Positions 16,330 through 25,615 of a stretch of 30,293 nucleotides of DNA are shown piece after piece. The stretch is taken from positions 1 to 30,293 of the IMG/VR virus record IMGVR_UViG_3300037042_000327. One strand, written 5' to 3'. Both the position numbers and the translations under genes were made by a program. The notes below the pieces were generated by a model that did no database searches, was not told where the DNA came from, and saw nothing but the letters and a program-made list of their open reading frames with translations. The stretch is from a virus. The first letter of the stretch is position 1; each line of letters begins with the position of its first letter.

Positions 16330-17294
16330 ACAGAGGCTAGTTTTTTAAGTTTCAATTTTTGTTCCAAAGTGATTAATGCATCTTGATTATCTTCATCTGC
16401 TAAGAATCTAATTAAATCATCTTCATCTTTTGCAATAGCATGTTCACCTTCATATACTTTGTCATTTGCTTTAATTCTATAAATAGAATGTGCAACTGCT
16501 TGTTTTACTAAATCTTTAATATGGAGTAAGTTTTCACTCATGTCTGCAAATCTGTTAAACACTTCTACAGGATTTAAACCAGCGTGTTTACCATTTTTGA
16601 ATTCAGTTTGTTTTAATAGGTTGTCTACTTGGTTATATACAGACTCTTCTTTAGAATCTTCACTAACTGGTAAACCTAATAATCTTGCTACCTTACGTTT
16701 CTTTTCAGGAGTCATTGCATCAAACTTAACAATAGCCTTGTTGATCAATTGTTTCTTCTTGAAAATCACTTGGTTTTCAATCTCATCATCAGCAACGTAA
16801 AATTGTATGTCTGCTGAATATTCACCACGCTCCCATGCTTGATAGCTAGAAGCAATTGTTGGATGAACTCTTAACCACGCAAACGCTAATTCTTGAGATG
16901 GATTACTAAAATCAAAGAAGTTATCACCATCCATTAACTTAACAGCTTGTACATGTAGTACGTCATCTGTAGATGTAGACAATCCATAGTTCCAAAATTT
17001 AGAACGAGGACCTAAGTCAATATCACCCATAGCAGCTTCAAGTTTTGCACGTAACGCTGTAACTCTTTCTATTTCTAACTCTCTTTCAAGATTATCACTA
17101 ATGCGTCTAATGTAAGCAGCATTTGGATCAAGACCTGTTCTGTACTGACCATCAAGTTCTTTGTAAGGATACTTGAAAACACCTGTACCAGGAATTCTTG
17201 TTAAACCTTTTTGTGCAAGACCAGCCTGCATTGTTTGTAACTGAGAATTGTTATACTCTTTTTTTAAAGTAGAGATTTTTCCTATCTTACCCAT
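16326..17294 (-). CDS. crAss-like conserved protein following the capsid gene
   Basis: A 322-aa protein when begun at the ATG at 17294 (MGKIGKISTLKKEY). The frame stays open to an ATG at 17420. The extra 42 residues are Pro/Gly-rich, are coded by a GC-rich hairpin region and look untranslated, and the 17294 start has the leader AACAACTACATATG shared with two other genes here. The protein is mainly helical and charged: IRRISDNLERELEIERVTALRA-type segments, then AFAWLRVHPTIASSYQAWERGE at about 150-170, FKKKQLINKAIVKFDAMTPEKKRKVARLLG, and an acidic-to-Lys-rich end. Crassvirales have a conserved uncharacterised gene in this position. It is probably a virion or capsid-assembly protein. The name is left open. 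Confidence 0.65.
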   Translation of the reverse strand: MGKIGKISTLKKEYNNSQLQTMQAGLAQKGLTRIPGTGVFKYPYKELDGQYRTGLDPNAAYIRRISDNLERELEIERVTALRAKLEAAMGDIDLGPRSKFWNYGLSTSTDDVLHVQAVKLMDGDNFFDFSNPSQELAFAWLRVHPTIASSYQAWERGEYSADIQFYVADDEIENQVIFKKKQLINKAIVKFDAMTPEKKRKVARLLGLPVSEDSKEESVYNQVDNLLKQTEFKNGKHAGLNPVEVFNRFADMSENLLHIKDLVKQAVAHSIYRIKANDKVYEGEHAIAKDEDDLIRFLADEDNQDALITLEQKLKLKKLASV

Positions 17295-17327
17295 ATGTAG
17301 TTGTTTTTTATTTGGTTTATTTGCAGA

Positions 17328-17426
17328 TGGTTCCCATTGAAGGGAATGCGGTGGGGCATGGAGCCCAAACCCATCCATCTGTGTGAGAAGATTCCCCCTC
17401 GTTGAGGGAGGGGGGAACATCTTCTC
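17328..17426 (-). promoter_or_regulatory. structured, GC-richer leader between capsid gene and next gene
   Basis: On the minus strand, arms at 17,411-17,426 and 17,385-17,398 pair over 14 bases with a 2-base bulge (GAGAAGA and TTCCCCC segments) around a 12-base loop. Two smaller hairpins follow: GGGC/GCCC near 17,354-17,366 and TTCCC/GGGAA at 17,331-17,346. No U-tract follows, so it is not a normal terminator. It may protect the 3' end of capsid mRNA, be a processing site, or control the next start. Confidence 0.5.
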
Positions 17427-17463
17427 TGTGTAGTTTTAAGGATTTTAACCCTTAACTCTTTTA

Positions 17464-19017
17464 TTAGAATTGAGGAATTTCTTCAATCAATACTGTTCTA
17501 GATAAATCTTCAATGAATACATCACAACGATCTTTCATCCAGATTTCGTATCCTGGGAATTTATTTGCAGAACTCATACCTTGAGACTTAGCAAAACCTA
17601 AGTGGTGACGAGTACCATCAATATAACCCCAAGTCATAGAAGGAGCACCCTTCATACGTACTTCACGAATGTTGTTGATCATAGAACCATCAGACATTGG
17701 AGATACATCAAACACCATAAATACTGGAGTTGACTTCTTGTTTTGTCCAAATTCTAAGTTTGTTTGAGGAAGATCTAACTCTTTCAAGTGAATTAACTCA
17801 ACACGACCAGTCTCACGTGTAACCATTGCATCAAATGCAAAGTTGTAAGTAATGTGTTGACCTTCTCCTTGCATGTAGCGATTACCAGAATCAGCCATGA
17901 AAGTTAAACCAGAGTTTAATGCATCATTCTTTAAAGCTTGTTGGAACACGTCAAAACCAGCTTCGTTAGTGTACATTTTAACTCTACGATCCTTAACATC
18001 AACACGTCTGTAGAATAAATCACCAAACACTGAACGAATCAAGTTTGCAGTGAACTCACCACGGTTGTATTGTACTAAGTTACCGTTGTTACGCATTCTG
18101 TGGTAAACACCAGCAGATGTACGCTTTAATTCTTGCTTAGAACCATTAGTCTTCACGGTACCAGGCTTAGCCCAGATCATACGCTTAACTTTTAATTCTA
18201 ACATAGACTTACGCATCCAGAACTCAATAAATGGTTCCCACTTAACATCATTACGAGTTAAAGGTAATTGGTTACGTCTTTGAGGAGCATAAACCAAAAT
18301 ATCTAAAGGCTTTCCAGAAGCATCTCTCATCATCTTGTCATCAGCCCACTCAGTGATCTTGTGCTCATAACCATATGCAGAACCTAAAGATTCAAACATT
18401 GTGATTTGCTCACCTAAACGAGGAAGACCTAATAAGTCTTGGTCAAATTCACCAATTGCAGCATCAACTAATTCCAATTCAATACCAACTCTTAAGAAGT
18501 TAGGACTAACGAAATCTACAGTTGGATTGTCTGTAACTAAAGTGAAAGTGTATAAGTAACCCATGTTCCAGTTTACTGGATCTTTGATTACATAGAAACG
18601 AGGACCGTACTGACGAGTACCTACAGATACAATTGCGTTCTTAGAGAACTCATTAGTATCAATTACTAATTGAAATTCTTGACCATCAATACCTGGCTTG
18701 CTCAGCTCTAAAGTACTTGTTGGAACGTCAATGATTTTAGGGAACTTGTAAGGAACTTGTACTTGCCACTTCCAAGCATCACTGTTATTATCAATATAGT
18801 AAGGAGTGCTCTTGTTAATCATGTCCAAGAAATCGTTACTGTAAAGAGAGCTCTGAGTATACAAACTTATGATTTTTTTATCATAATCTGCTGGCTCTGT
18901 AGAGTGAAAGCTTTCCAAGTGGTTCGCATCTGTCAATTTACCTACAGCACGCTTGTCCATAGAAGCTACTCTTGCGTAAGTAAAACCAGTTAAACCTGGA
19001 ATTGTTTGAATTGCCAT
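17464..19017 (-). CDS. major capsid protein (HK97 fold, crAss-like)
   Basis: A 517-aa protein directly after the scaffold-like gene, in the usual head-gene position. The sequence has the general features of crAss-like capsid proteins: an N-terminal arm (AIQTIPGLTGFTYARVASMD), a segment with KIISLYTQSSLYSNDFLDMI, a long middle domain with YGPRFYVIKDPVNWNMGYLY and RVGIELELVDAAIGEFDQDL, and a C-terminal beta-rich end (SMTWGYIDGTRHHLGFA, then PGYEIWMKDRCDVFIEDLSR). The gene uses CGT for Arg and GTT/GCT codons more freely than its neighbours, as expected of a highly expressed gene. No protease gene or cleavage site was identified nearby. The call rests on position, size and recalled family resemblance. 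Confidence 0.8.
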   Translation of the reverse strand: MAIQTIPGLTGFTYARVASMDKRAVGKLTDANHLESFHSTEPADYDKKIISLYTQSSLYSNDFLDMINKSTPYYIDNNSDAWKWQVQVPYKFPKIIDVPTSTLELSKPGIDGQEFQLVIDTNEFSKNAIVSVGTRQYGPRFYVIKDPVNWNMGYLYTFTLVTDNPTVDFVSPNFLRVGIELELVDAAIGEFDQDLLGLPRLGEQITMFESLGSAYGYEHKITEWADDKMMRDASGKPLDILVYAPQRRNQLPLTRNDVKWEPFIEFWMRKSMLELKVKRMIWAKPGTVKTNGSKQELKRTSAGVYHRMRNNGNLVQYNRGEFTANLIRSVFGDLFYRRVDVKDRRVKMYTNEAGFDVFQQALKNDALNSGLTFMADSGNRYMQGEGQHITYNFAFDAMVTRETGRVELIHLKELDLPQTNLEFGQNKKSTPVFMVFDVSPMSDGSMINNIREVRMKGAPSMTWGYIDGTRHHLGFAKSQGMSSANKFPGYEIWMKDRCDVFIEDLSRTVLIEEIPQF

Positions 19018-19053
19018 TTTGTTATTTTTTTAATTAATGTTTATTGAAATTGT

Positions 19054-20334
19054 TTATTGAAACCATGAGGTAGATTTAACTGGTTGTTTAGATTTCACAG
19101 CACTTTTACTAACCTGTCTGGCTACCTCACCAAACAATTCATTTGACTTTTTGGTGACACCATTCTTTTGAATCGTAGAAAGTGTAGGATCTTTTTCTAA
19201 GATCTTAAGTAAAAGAGCAACTTTCACTTTTCTTTCATGATTCTCAGGACGTTTAAGTTCTAGAATAGTACGATCAAAGTCTGTTAATGTTTCACCAGAA
19301 CTTGTCTTATACTTATCTGTTACTAAGAAATCTTGTAGTTCACCAGCTAATTTTGGATTAAGAGGAATACCATCAAACTCTTTTGCTTTTAGCTTGTCTT
19401 GTAACACTGCTGTTACATTCTGAGCATATTGATATTTATATTGAGCTTGTTGTTGTAATTGTATTTCTTTCTCTTGTTCCATTTGTTGAAGCTTTGCAGC
19501 TTCTTTCTTTACTAAGACCTTGTGATGCTTTGTAGCAACACTTTCTAGATCTCCGTAGTTCTTTAGTCTTTCAACTTCAGAGGTAACATCTTCAGGATCA
19601 AGTCCTTGATCAGCTAAAGCTTGTTTAATTATAGAAACCTGATTTGCTTCTTGTGCAAGATCCATTTCAGCAAAAGATTGAATTTGGTTATATGCACCAA
19701 AGTAATCTTTAGGATCTACTCCTTTTACAAATATGGCATCAAATGCATTACGATAATCTTCTCCAAATTGACCTAAGAAGTTATCAACCACTTCAATAGC
19801 TCCTTTCTTTTTCTCAGCATTAAACTTCTCTAAGAATTGTTCTGGAGTTGAAATTTGTTCTTCTTCATCATCTTCTTGGGTGAATACACCCAATTTGAAA
19901 AGGTCTTTAGATAAAGATGAAAATGTTGATTCAGGAGCATCATCTCCCTCTTCATCAGCTTCATCTTCTTTACTATCTTGTTTACTAGTTTTTGCAACTG
20001 GTTGATTATCAGTATCTTCTGAATCATCACCATCTTCTTCATCATCTATACCTGATAAGAAGTCTGTTAAAGATTTCTTTTCATCAGGTTTTTTATCAGA
20101 AGTGTCATCACTAGAATTATCTGCAACAGGTTTTTTACCAGAATTTGCAGAAGTAGTTTTTTTCTCAGGAGCAGGAGGGGGAGTGTTATCAATGTCCTGA
20201 ATGTCATCAGGATTAGATGTAGCACTATCAGGGCCCATTAAATCGCTTAACAATTCAGCGTTGCCCATTCCCATTTCCATTGTATCTTGGATACTAAAGT
20301 TCCCAAAACCTGGATTATCTAGATTTTCAGCCAT
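19054..20334 (-). CDS. scaffold-like acidic capsid assembly protein
   Basis: A 426-aa protein just before the capsid gene. Residues about 35-140 are extremely acidic and low-complexity (runs of Asp/Glu with Lys-Pro patches, such as KKPDEKKSLTDFLSGIDDEE), probably disordered. Residues 160-330 are helical and Gln-rich (AAKLQQMEQEKEIQLQQQAQ), which suggests a coiled coil. The C-terminus is basic (SAVKSKQPVKSTSWFQ), a common capsid-binding feature of scaffolds. Its own promoter lies upstream, so scaffold and capsid can be made at a higher level than portal and terminase. The leader CAACTACATATG is shared with the genes at 17,294 and 26,770. Scaffold function is inferred from position and composition. 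Confidence 0.65.
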   Translation of the reverse strand: MAENLDNPGFGNFSIQDTMEMGMGNAELLSDLMGPDSATSNPDDIQDIDNTPPPAPEKKTTSANSGKKPVADNSSDDTSDKKPDEKKSLTDFLSGIDDEEDGDDSEDTDNQPVAKTSKQDSKEDEADEEGDDAPESTFSSLSKDLFKLGVFTQEDDEEEQISTPEQFLEKFNAEKKKGAIEVVDNFLGQFGEDYRNAFDAIFVKGVDPKDYFGAYNQIQSFAEMDLAQEANQVSIIKQALADQGLDPEDVTSEVERLKNYGDLESVATKHHKVLVKKEAAKLQQMEQEKEIQLQQQAQYKYQYAQNVTAVLQDKLKAKEFDGIPLNPKLAGELQDFLVTDKYKTSSGETLTDFDRTILELKRPENHERKVKVALLLKILEKDPTLSTIQKNGVTKKSNELFGEVARQVSKSAVKSKQPVKSTSWFQ

Positions 20335-20365
20335 ATGTAGTTGAGTTTTAATTGGTTTTGTAATG

Positions 20366-20396
20366 TAAAAGTATACTATAGTAAATTAATATCAAA
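20366..20396 (-). promoter_or_regulatory. Bacteroidota-type promoter before the scaffold/capsid genes
   Basis: Minus strand: TTTG (20,393-20,396), 19 bases, TACTTTTA (20,366-20,373), one base off TAnnTTTG. The spacer holds a palindrome TACTATAGTA (20,374-20,383). The 3' side (TATACTTTTACATTA) resembles the other two promoters. The 114-base gap between the SPFH gene and the scaffold gene otherwise shows only a weak hairpin without a U-tract (CTATAT/ATATAG near 20,410-20,440). Confidence 0.65.
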
Positions 20397-20454
20397 GAGA
20401 TGAAGCTCTATATAGATCATTATTTAAGATAATATAGCATTAATATTTTTTACT

Positions 20455-20985
20455 CTAATCTAATTTATTAATAAAGTTGTCATTTATAAGTCTGATACTT
20501 CTTATTGGAGCTAGGTCAGTGAGTGTAACTTGTTGAACCTCAACCCCCCACTTCTTAGCTTCCACCCTTACTTTCTTAGTAAGAGTGTTATCAAGTTCAG
20601 AATCTGTACACTCATCTAATGTCATAGACATAATGACATTTTTAATGATGGCTTGTGACATATCTGATATAGCATCTTGAGCATCCCAAACTTCTAATAA
20701 GAATATTTTAACGTCAGCTATCTTATATTTAACCAATCCTTTCACAACAATGTTTTGTTTATCTGCTGTATATAAAGATTGTGCATCAAGACTTAATGTT
20801 GTAGTGACAACATGCTGGTCAATCACCTCATCAAACATTGGGATTTTGAAATGTATTCCAGGTTCAAGAACTTTTTTAAATTTTCCAAACCTAAGTAATA
20901 CAGCTTTTTCGTAATCTCTTATTATAATTATTGGAGTTAGTTGTAACCACCAATTAGATATAATATCAATGAGTTTATCAAACAT
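20455..20985 (-). CDS. SPFH / Band-7 (stomatin-prohibitin-like) domain protein
   Basis: A 176-aa protein. Residues about 1-22 are hydrophobic/aromatic (IDIISNWWLQLTPIIII), suitable for membrane association. From 24 the SPFH signature follows: YEKAVLLRFGKFKKVLEPGIHFKIPMFDEV, then VVTTTLSLDAQSLYTADKQ, VVKGLVKYKIAD, ISDMSQAIIKNVIMSMTLDE and EAKKWGVEVQQVTLTDLAPI. The pattern matches the N-terminal half of stomatins. The long C-terminal coiled coil and oligomerisation region of cellular members is missing, because the protein stops at about 176 rather than 250-300. It lies 2 bases after the portal stop and before a new promoter. Host SPFH proteins organise membrane microdomains. Its role in a phage head-gene block is unclear: membrane targeting, inhibition of a host SPFH-protease complex, or a virion part. 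Confidence 0.85.
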   Translation of the reverse strand: MFDKLIDIISNWWLQLTPIIIIRDYEKAVLLRFGKFKKVLEPGIHFKIPMFDEVIDQHVVTTTLSLDAQSLYTADKQNIVVKGLVKYKIADVKIFLLEVWDAQDAISDMSQAIIKNVIMSMTLDECTDSELDNTLTKKVRVEAKKWGVEVQQVTLTDLAPIRSIRLINDNFINKLD

Positions 20986-20987
20986 AA

Positions 20988-23573
20988 TTATTTAGTTTTC
21001 TTATTGGCCCTACCTTTAGCGTTTTCTTTAGCAATAGCTAAATCATTTGCTTGGTTTTCTCTAGCCACTTGTAATTTTTCTCTTTCAACTTGAAGTTTTT
21101 GTGAAGCTAACATATTCTTAGATTGAATCTCAGCCATCTTACCTTGATAATCTTTTGTAGCTCTTGATTCTTCTGCAGCTAACTTATTGATTTCCAATAC
21201 ATCAGGAACACCAGATACATCAGCATCAGCTAATGGACCTGATTTAGACTCAGCTACAATAAGAGCAATCTCTTTCTTGTTGATTCTATCAAGCTCAGCT
21301 TGGTAGTTATCATTAGCAATCTTTTCTTGTTGTTGCTGTTGAGCCAACTGTATTTGAGCTTCAGCTTGTTGCTGTTGTTGATCTAATTGTTGTTGTTGTT
21401 GTTGTAACTTAGTAACTTCCAATTCTTCTTGTCTGCTCTTAAGAGTTTTGAACACCTTCTTCATTTGACGTACAGAGTTGGTACTGTAAAGTTCAATGAT
21501 GTCGTGTAATGAACCACCGTTTTGAAGAACAGCTTGAGATAAGCCTCTGATTTCATTAAACATTTTCTGATCTTCTGGTCTATTAGTTAAATACACTTTA
21601 AGATCACGGAACTTAAGATCGTTACCATTCACTTGTACAAATGCAGATTCTCCTTCATTAGTAATATAAGAAATAGTTGATTCAGGCTTCTTAGCCTCTG
21701 TGTATAATGATGCATCAATGATAGCTTGATAAAGCTGACCTAATACATATTCATGAGCAACAAATATAGGCTCAGTTTGAGAGTATGATTGTGTAATAGC
21801 AGTGTTAGTACCTGTAGCTGACTCACTAGCTGAAACAGATCCCATACGTTGTCTAGACATACCTATCAATTCCCAACACTCATTCTTTAATTGTTGAGCT
21901 AGTGTATATCTAGATTGAATCTCTTGCGTACGTGTAAGGTCAATATCACGGAACTGGTTAAATGATGATGGGCTCTTCAAATTCTCTGGAGAGTCATCAA
22001 TAAACATTACACCACGGTTACGTGCTTCCATTTCCCATACATCAAGAGCATCTTGTGCATCTCCATCTTTAGGAATAGGAATGTGTCTAATAGATGTTAA
22101 ATACACCTTACCAACTTCTTTTTCTAATAGCTTGTATAATTGATTCATACAAACGTTATATAAAACTTGGAATGGTTTCATCATATCTACCAAACTTCTA
22201 GCTTCTGTATTCTTAACCTCATGAACTAATCCAATAATAGGACAATAGTTTAATAACTTATAAGGTTTAATGTGATAGATGTCTGGACCAATCTTAACAC
22301 CTTGATACCACTGGTTAATCCAACCCCATTCTAAAGATTCTTCTGTAGGAATAGTTCCTGATTTATAGGTTTCATCAACAAGCATAGATTGCTCATTGCC
22401 CATTTCATCTATATAAATTAACTTACCAATCTTTTTCTTAGAAATCCAATATGTACGTACGACAACATACTTGTAACCAAATGAACTAACATTAGATGTA
22501 AGACCTAAGAAGTCTTGTAAGCCATCATTGTTTTCTTTCATTTCAGACTCAATTACCATTCTTGTTTGTAACACCAATGGATCATATGTATCATATTGTA
22601 CTGAATCAATACCTGGAATAGCATTAGGGTTACCTAAATTAGATTCACGTACGTTAATTAAACCATAGTCTTGCAATGAACTACGTAAGTGATCTATCTC
22701 TTCTTTAGTAATATCAGGGAATGTTTCAATAATCTCAGATAGTTCCATCACCATAACTGTACCAGCAGCATAAGCTCCCTGTGCACGTCCTGAAGGATCT
22801 GAAATATATTTTCTATCTGGTGTAGTTAAGAAGAATGTATTTTTAGGATTAGACACTTCTATATTAAATCCAACCTTTGAGTTATCTTCGTAAATGTGAT
22901 AGAACTCTCTAGAAGAAATTAATAAATCTCTAAAAGCGTCTTCACTCTTTTCTTTCATTATGAACTCAGCTTTCTGAGCTGTTAGTACGTGGTTAGCCCA
23001 CTTCTCTGCAATAGATGTATAAGAATCAAGTTGATCCTGCACTTGATCCATTGTCATTTTTTGTAAATCTTCGTCAGCAATCTCTTCTCCTCTTTGAGCA
23101 GCTTGTTCTTGCACCTTAGCTTTAGCTTGACTAATTACATATTCTTGTAATATACCTGTCTTAAATTCTAACTCTTCTGCTTTACTATCATCATCAAAAG
23201 CTTTCACACGGAAAGCATCTGGACGTTTAGAAATCTCACCTACTAATTCATTGATAGGTGTTGTCATTATAGAATAATGTTTTACATATGCAGGAAGCTG
23301 TAAATCAGCTGTTAGCATATCTGTAAAACTTCTCACCTCAGGTTCTTGATAGAAATCCTCATGTCTTAAAATACCCTTCACTAAATCATAGTTCTTCACA
23401 AACGTATCACGGTTCTTTACATACTCAGCATATGCTTTGTTTGCAAAGTAGTCCATAGTGTTCTTGATCCAACTCTCATCCATCTTTTCCTTCTCAGTTT
23501 TAAACTGATCAGGGAAGATGTTTAAATAGGCATACCTGATTGTTGCGTCTTTTGTATATCTTATAATTGCCAT
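20988..23573 (-). CDS. portal protein, crAss-like
   Basis: An 861-aa protein that starts on the overlapping TAATG after TerL. Length and position fit crAss-like portals (about 700-850 aa). Visible parts: an N-terminal region with DESWIKNTMDYFANKAYAEY; a wing/stem region with KNTEARSLVDMMKPFQVLYN, VCMNQLYKLLEKEVGKVYLT and RYTLAQQLKNECWELIGMSR; and a clip region with RMGSVSASESATGTNTAI. The C-terminal 170 residues are Gln-rich coiled coil (LQQQQQQLDQQQQQAEAQIQ, coded by CAA/CAG-type repeats near 21,330-21,410) ending in a basic NAKGRANKKTK. That tail probably lies in the capsid interior barrel. Alternative names are unlikely given the TerL neighbour. Confidence 0.85.
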   Translation of the reverse strand: MAIIRYTKDATIRYAYLNIFPDQFKTEKEKMDESWIKNTMDYFANKAYAEYVKNRDTFVKNYDLVKGILRHEDFYQEPEVRSFTDMLTADLQLPAYVKHYSIMTTPINELVGEISKRPDAFRVKAFDDDSKAEELEFKTGILQEYVISQAKAKVQEQAAQRGEEIADEDLQKMTMDQVQDQLDSYTSIAEKWANHVLTAQKAEFIMKEKSEDAFRDLLISSREFYHIYEDNSKVGFNIEVSNPKNTFFLTTPDRKYISDPSGRAQGAYAAGTVMVMELSEIIETFPDITKEEIDHLRSSLQDYGLINVRESNLGNPNAIPGIDSVQYDTYDPLVLQTRMVIESEMKENNDGLQDFLGLTSNVSSFGYKYVVVRTYWISKKKIGKLIYIDEMGNEQSMLVDETYKSGTIPTEESLEWGWINQWYQGVKIGPDIYHIKPYKLLNYCPIIGLVHEVKNTEARSLVDMMKPFQVLYNVCMNQLYKLLEKEVGKVYLTSIRHIPIPKDGDAQDALDVWEMEARNRGVMFIDDSPENLKSPSSFNQFRDIDLTRTQEIQSRYTLAQQLKNECWELIGMSRQRMGSVSASESATGTNTAITQSYSQTEPIFVAHEYVLGQLYQAIIDASLYTEAKKPESTISYITNEGESAFVQVNGNDLKFRDLKVYLTNRPEDQKMFNEIRGLSQAVLQNGGSLHDIIELYSTNSVRQMKKVFKTLKSRQEELEVTKLQQQQQQLDQQQQQAEAQIQLAQQQQQEKIANDNYQAELDRINKKEIALIVAESKSGPLADADVSGVPDVLEINKLAAEESRATKDYQGKMAEIQSKNMLASQKLQVEREKLQVARENQANDLAIAKENAKGRANKKTK

Positions 23574-25615
23574 TATGTAAACAATTTATTTCTTTTATAT
23601 TTATTATGAGAGGTACCAAACATTCCACCTCTTGATTCTGTAAACAGTACATTTCCTTTCTTCTTACTAAACATTGCCTTCACTCTATCATCAGATGTTC
23701 CACCAATCTTACCCATAATAGGGTCCATCTTTAATGCCTGTGCAATAGCTAACTCTGCAGCAATAATTCTATCAAAGTTACCTGAGTCATTGTATTGTAT
23801 AATCTCTTCAAGCAATACAGGATCAAATATCTTACTTACCCCTAGCACTTCTCTTATGGTATCACCAGCCTCATTTGTTTCTTTGAATATCACAGACTCC
23901 ATATACTTTTTTAAGCAGGTGTGAAGATACTCAATTATTTTGTCACTTGAACGATGAATTCCATAATCTCTTTTAACTGTTGTGTTTGGAACAATTTCTT
24001 TAAGCCATTCAGGTTGCTTCTCTAAATAGTGAGCATCCCCTTTGGCCTTCATATATTCTATAAATGATATATCATCATTCTCACACAGTGTTCTGGCATT
24101 GTAATACTTAATAAGAAGTCTAGCTTGTTCTTCCCAAATTTCTTTCTTATCAGGTCTTGCACAGTACGAAGCTACGAACATATCTTGATACTTCTCACCA
24201 CTAATTTCATGCATTCTTTTATATATGAATACAGAACCAAGTGAACTTGAATATGCAGACTTACCTTGTCTGTATGGATCTACTCCTGCTACGTACAATC
24301 CATAAGGAGGGTTTTCTACAGGAAATTCATATATAACTATAGGAGCATCTTTTGTATCACTGTTCTTTAATGGGAAGTTAGATATAGGAAGCTTGTCTGT
24401 GAACTCATGCTCAATACCATTTTCTCCAGAGAACAATATAACAGGAGTTCCTGTTCTTTCTTGTTGTAATAACCTGGTTTTCTGTCTTTTAGCTGATTCA
24501 ATATCAAAGATGTTTGTATCCTCATTTAAGAAGATGTCATCCACCTCCATTGGGTAGTACATCTTTTCTTTTAAGTAGGCAATTCTATCTCCAGCCTTCT
24601 TAAGTCTTTCTAGATTCTTTTCTGTAATCTCTTTAGCTCTTTCCTCATCACCTACTAACATTTCAACGTTATATAAGTCTGATCCAGTAGGTTCATTTAA
24701 GAAAGCTCCTAATGTAGATTTCTCTTTAGCTTCCATTCTATATTTAGCTGGGATGAATAAGCCATGTACACGTTTATCATCTTTTGCATTATTATATGTA
24801 AGGAAGTTAAAGTTGTCTACGTCAAACATCAGGGATTTTGCATCCTGAAATTTCTTCATATCACCACCAGTGCCTGTGAGAATTGGAGAACATCCCCAAC
24901 CATAGGGTGTAGTGAAACCTGGTATAGCCGCTTGTAAACCTCTAAGAAAATTTCCTTTACCAATCTCATCTATAATTAATTTACGTGGTTTTGTACCTGC
25001 AATTGCTTCTTCATTATTACCTTCATCAAGGTTACGTATCAGAATGGAAGAGAATGGGATACGTTCACCAGATTTGGTTTTAATACCTAATGTGACCTGG
25101 TTTTTCCAGTTATCCTCAATTCTCTGCCATCTCCAATACTCAGGGATAAAGTTTAATCCTTTATCTATTTTATCCGTAATAAGTTTTATATCTGGTGCAT
25201 TCAAACCAGCAATAATATTCTGGGAGTTCTCGTCAAATGTTGCACCCCATGCAATATAGGATGCTTCAAGAACGGATTTAGCAAAACGTCTAATACCTAG
25301 AATAACTAAGCCCTTTTTTTCCTGTTGGGCTCTATCAATTTCGTTTGTTACCAGCCACTCATTATCTCTTAAAAACGGATTAGCATATTTTTGTGCAATT
25401 CTACCTCTATCATCTATAATATCCACCTCAGTGTGCCAGATGTTTAGGTGCCAATATAAAAAGGGGTTGATATACACACCCCCCATCATAGCACCGTTCA
25501 AACATAACTCTCTATGAAAGTCAAAAAATGGCTTACATTCAGGAGATTCTTTATCAGGAATACGTTTCTGATTTATGAACCAATCTTTGTAATCTATATT
25601 CTGTAGTTCAATCAT
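23573..25615 (-). CDS. terL: terminase large subunit
   Basis: A 680-aa DNA-packaging motor with ATPase and nuclease domains. Walker A is the atypical G107-I-R-R-F-A-K-S114, typical of crAss-like TerL (GxRRFxKS). Walker B is KLIIDE at about 212-217, and the coupling motif TGTG lies at about 248-251. The nuclease domain starts near 435 with YVAGVDPYRQ (first catalytic Asp at 446), continues with an acidic pair in TLCENDD at about 509-515, and ends with FDRIIAAELAIAQAL near 635, the last acidic residue of the RNase H-like site. It is coupled to the upstream 110-aa gene by TAATG and to the portal by the same overlap. Confidence 0.95.
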   Translation of the reverse strand: MIELQNIDYKDWFINQKRIPDKESPECKPFFDFHRELCLNGAMMGGVYINPFLYWHLNIWHTEVDIIDDRGRIAQKYANPFLRDNEWLVTNEIDRAQQEKKGLVILGIRRFAKSVLEASYIAWGATFDENSQNIIAGLNAPDIKLITDKIDKGLNFIPEYWRWQRIEDNWKNQVTLGIKTKSGERIPFSSILIRNLDEGNNEEAIAGTKPRKLIIDEIGKGNFLRGLQAAIPGFTTPYGWGCSPILTGTGGDMKKFQDAKSLMFDVDNFNFLTYNNAKDDKRVHGLFIPAKYRMEAKEKSTLGAFLNEPTGSDLYNVEMLVGDEERAKEITEKNLERLKKAGDRIAYLKEKMYYPMEVDDIFLNEDTNIFDIESAKRQKTRLLQQERTGTPVILFSGENGIEHEFTDKLPISNFPLKNSDTKDAPIVIYEFPVENPPYGLYVAGVDPYRQGKSAYSSSLGSVFIYKRMHEISGEKYQDMFVASYCARPDKKEIWEEQARLLIKYYNARTLCENDDISFIEYMKAKGDAHYLEKQPEWLKEIVPNTTVKRDYGIHRSSDKIIEYLHTCLKKYMESVIFKETNEAGDTIREVLGVSKIFDPVLLEEIIQYNDSGNFDRIIAAELAIAQALKMDPIMGKIGGTSDDRVKAMFSKKKGNVLFTESRGGMFGTSHNKYKRNKLFT

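Noticed and set aside
24912-25259. 115-aa plus-strand ORF within TerL
   Set aside because: Antisense to the conserved ATPase domain; no independent features.
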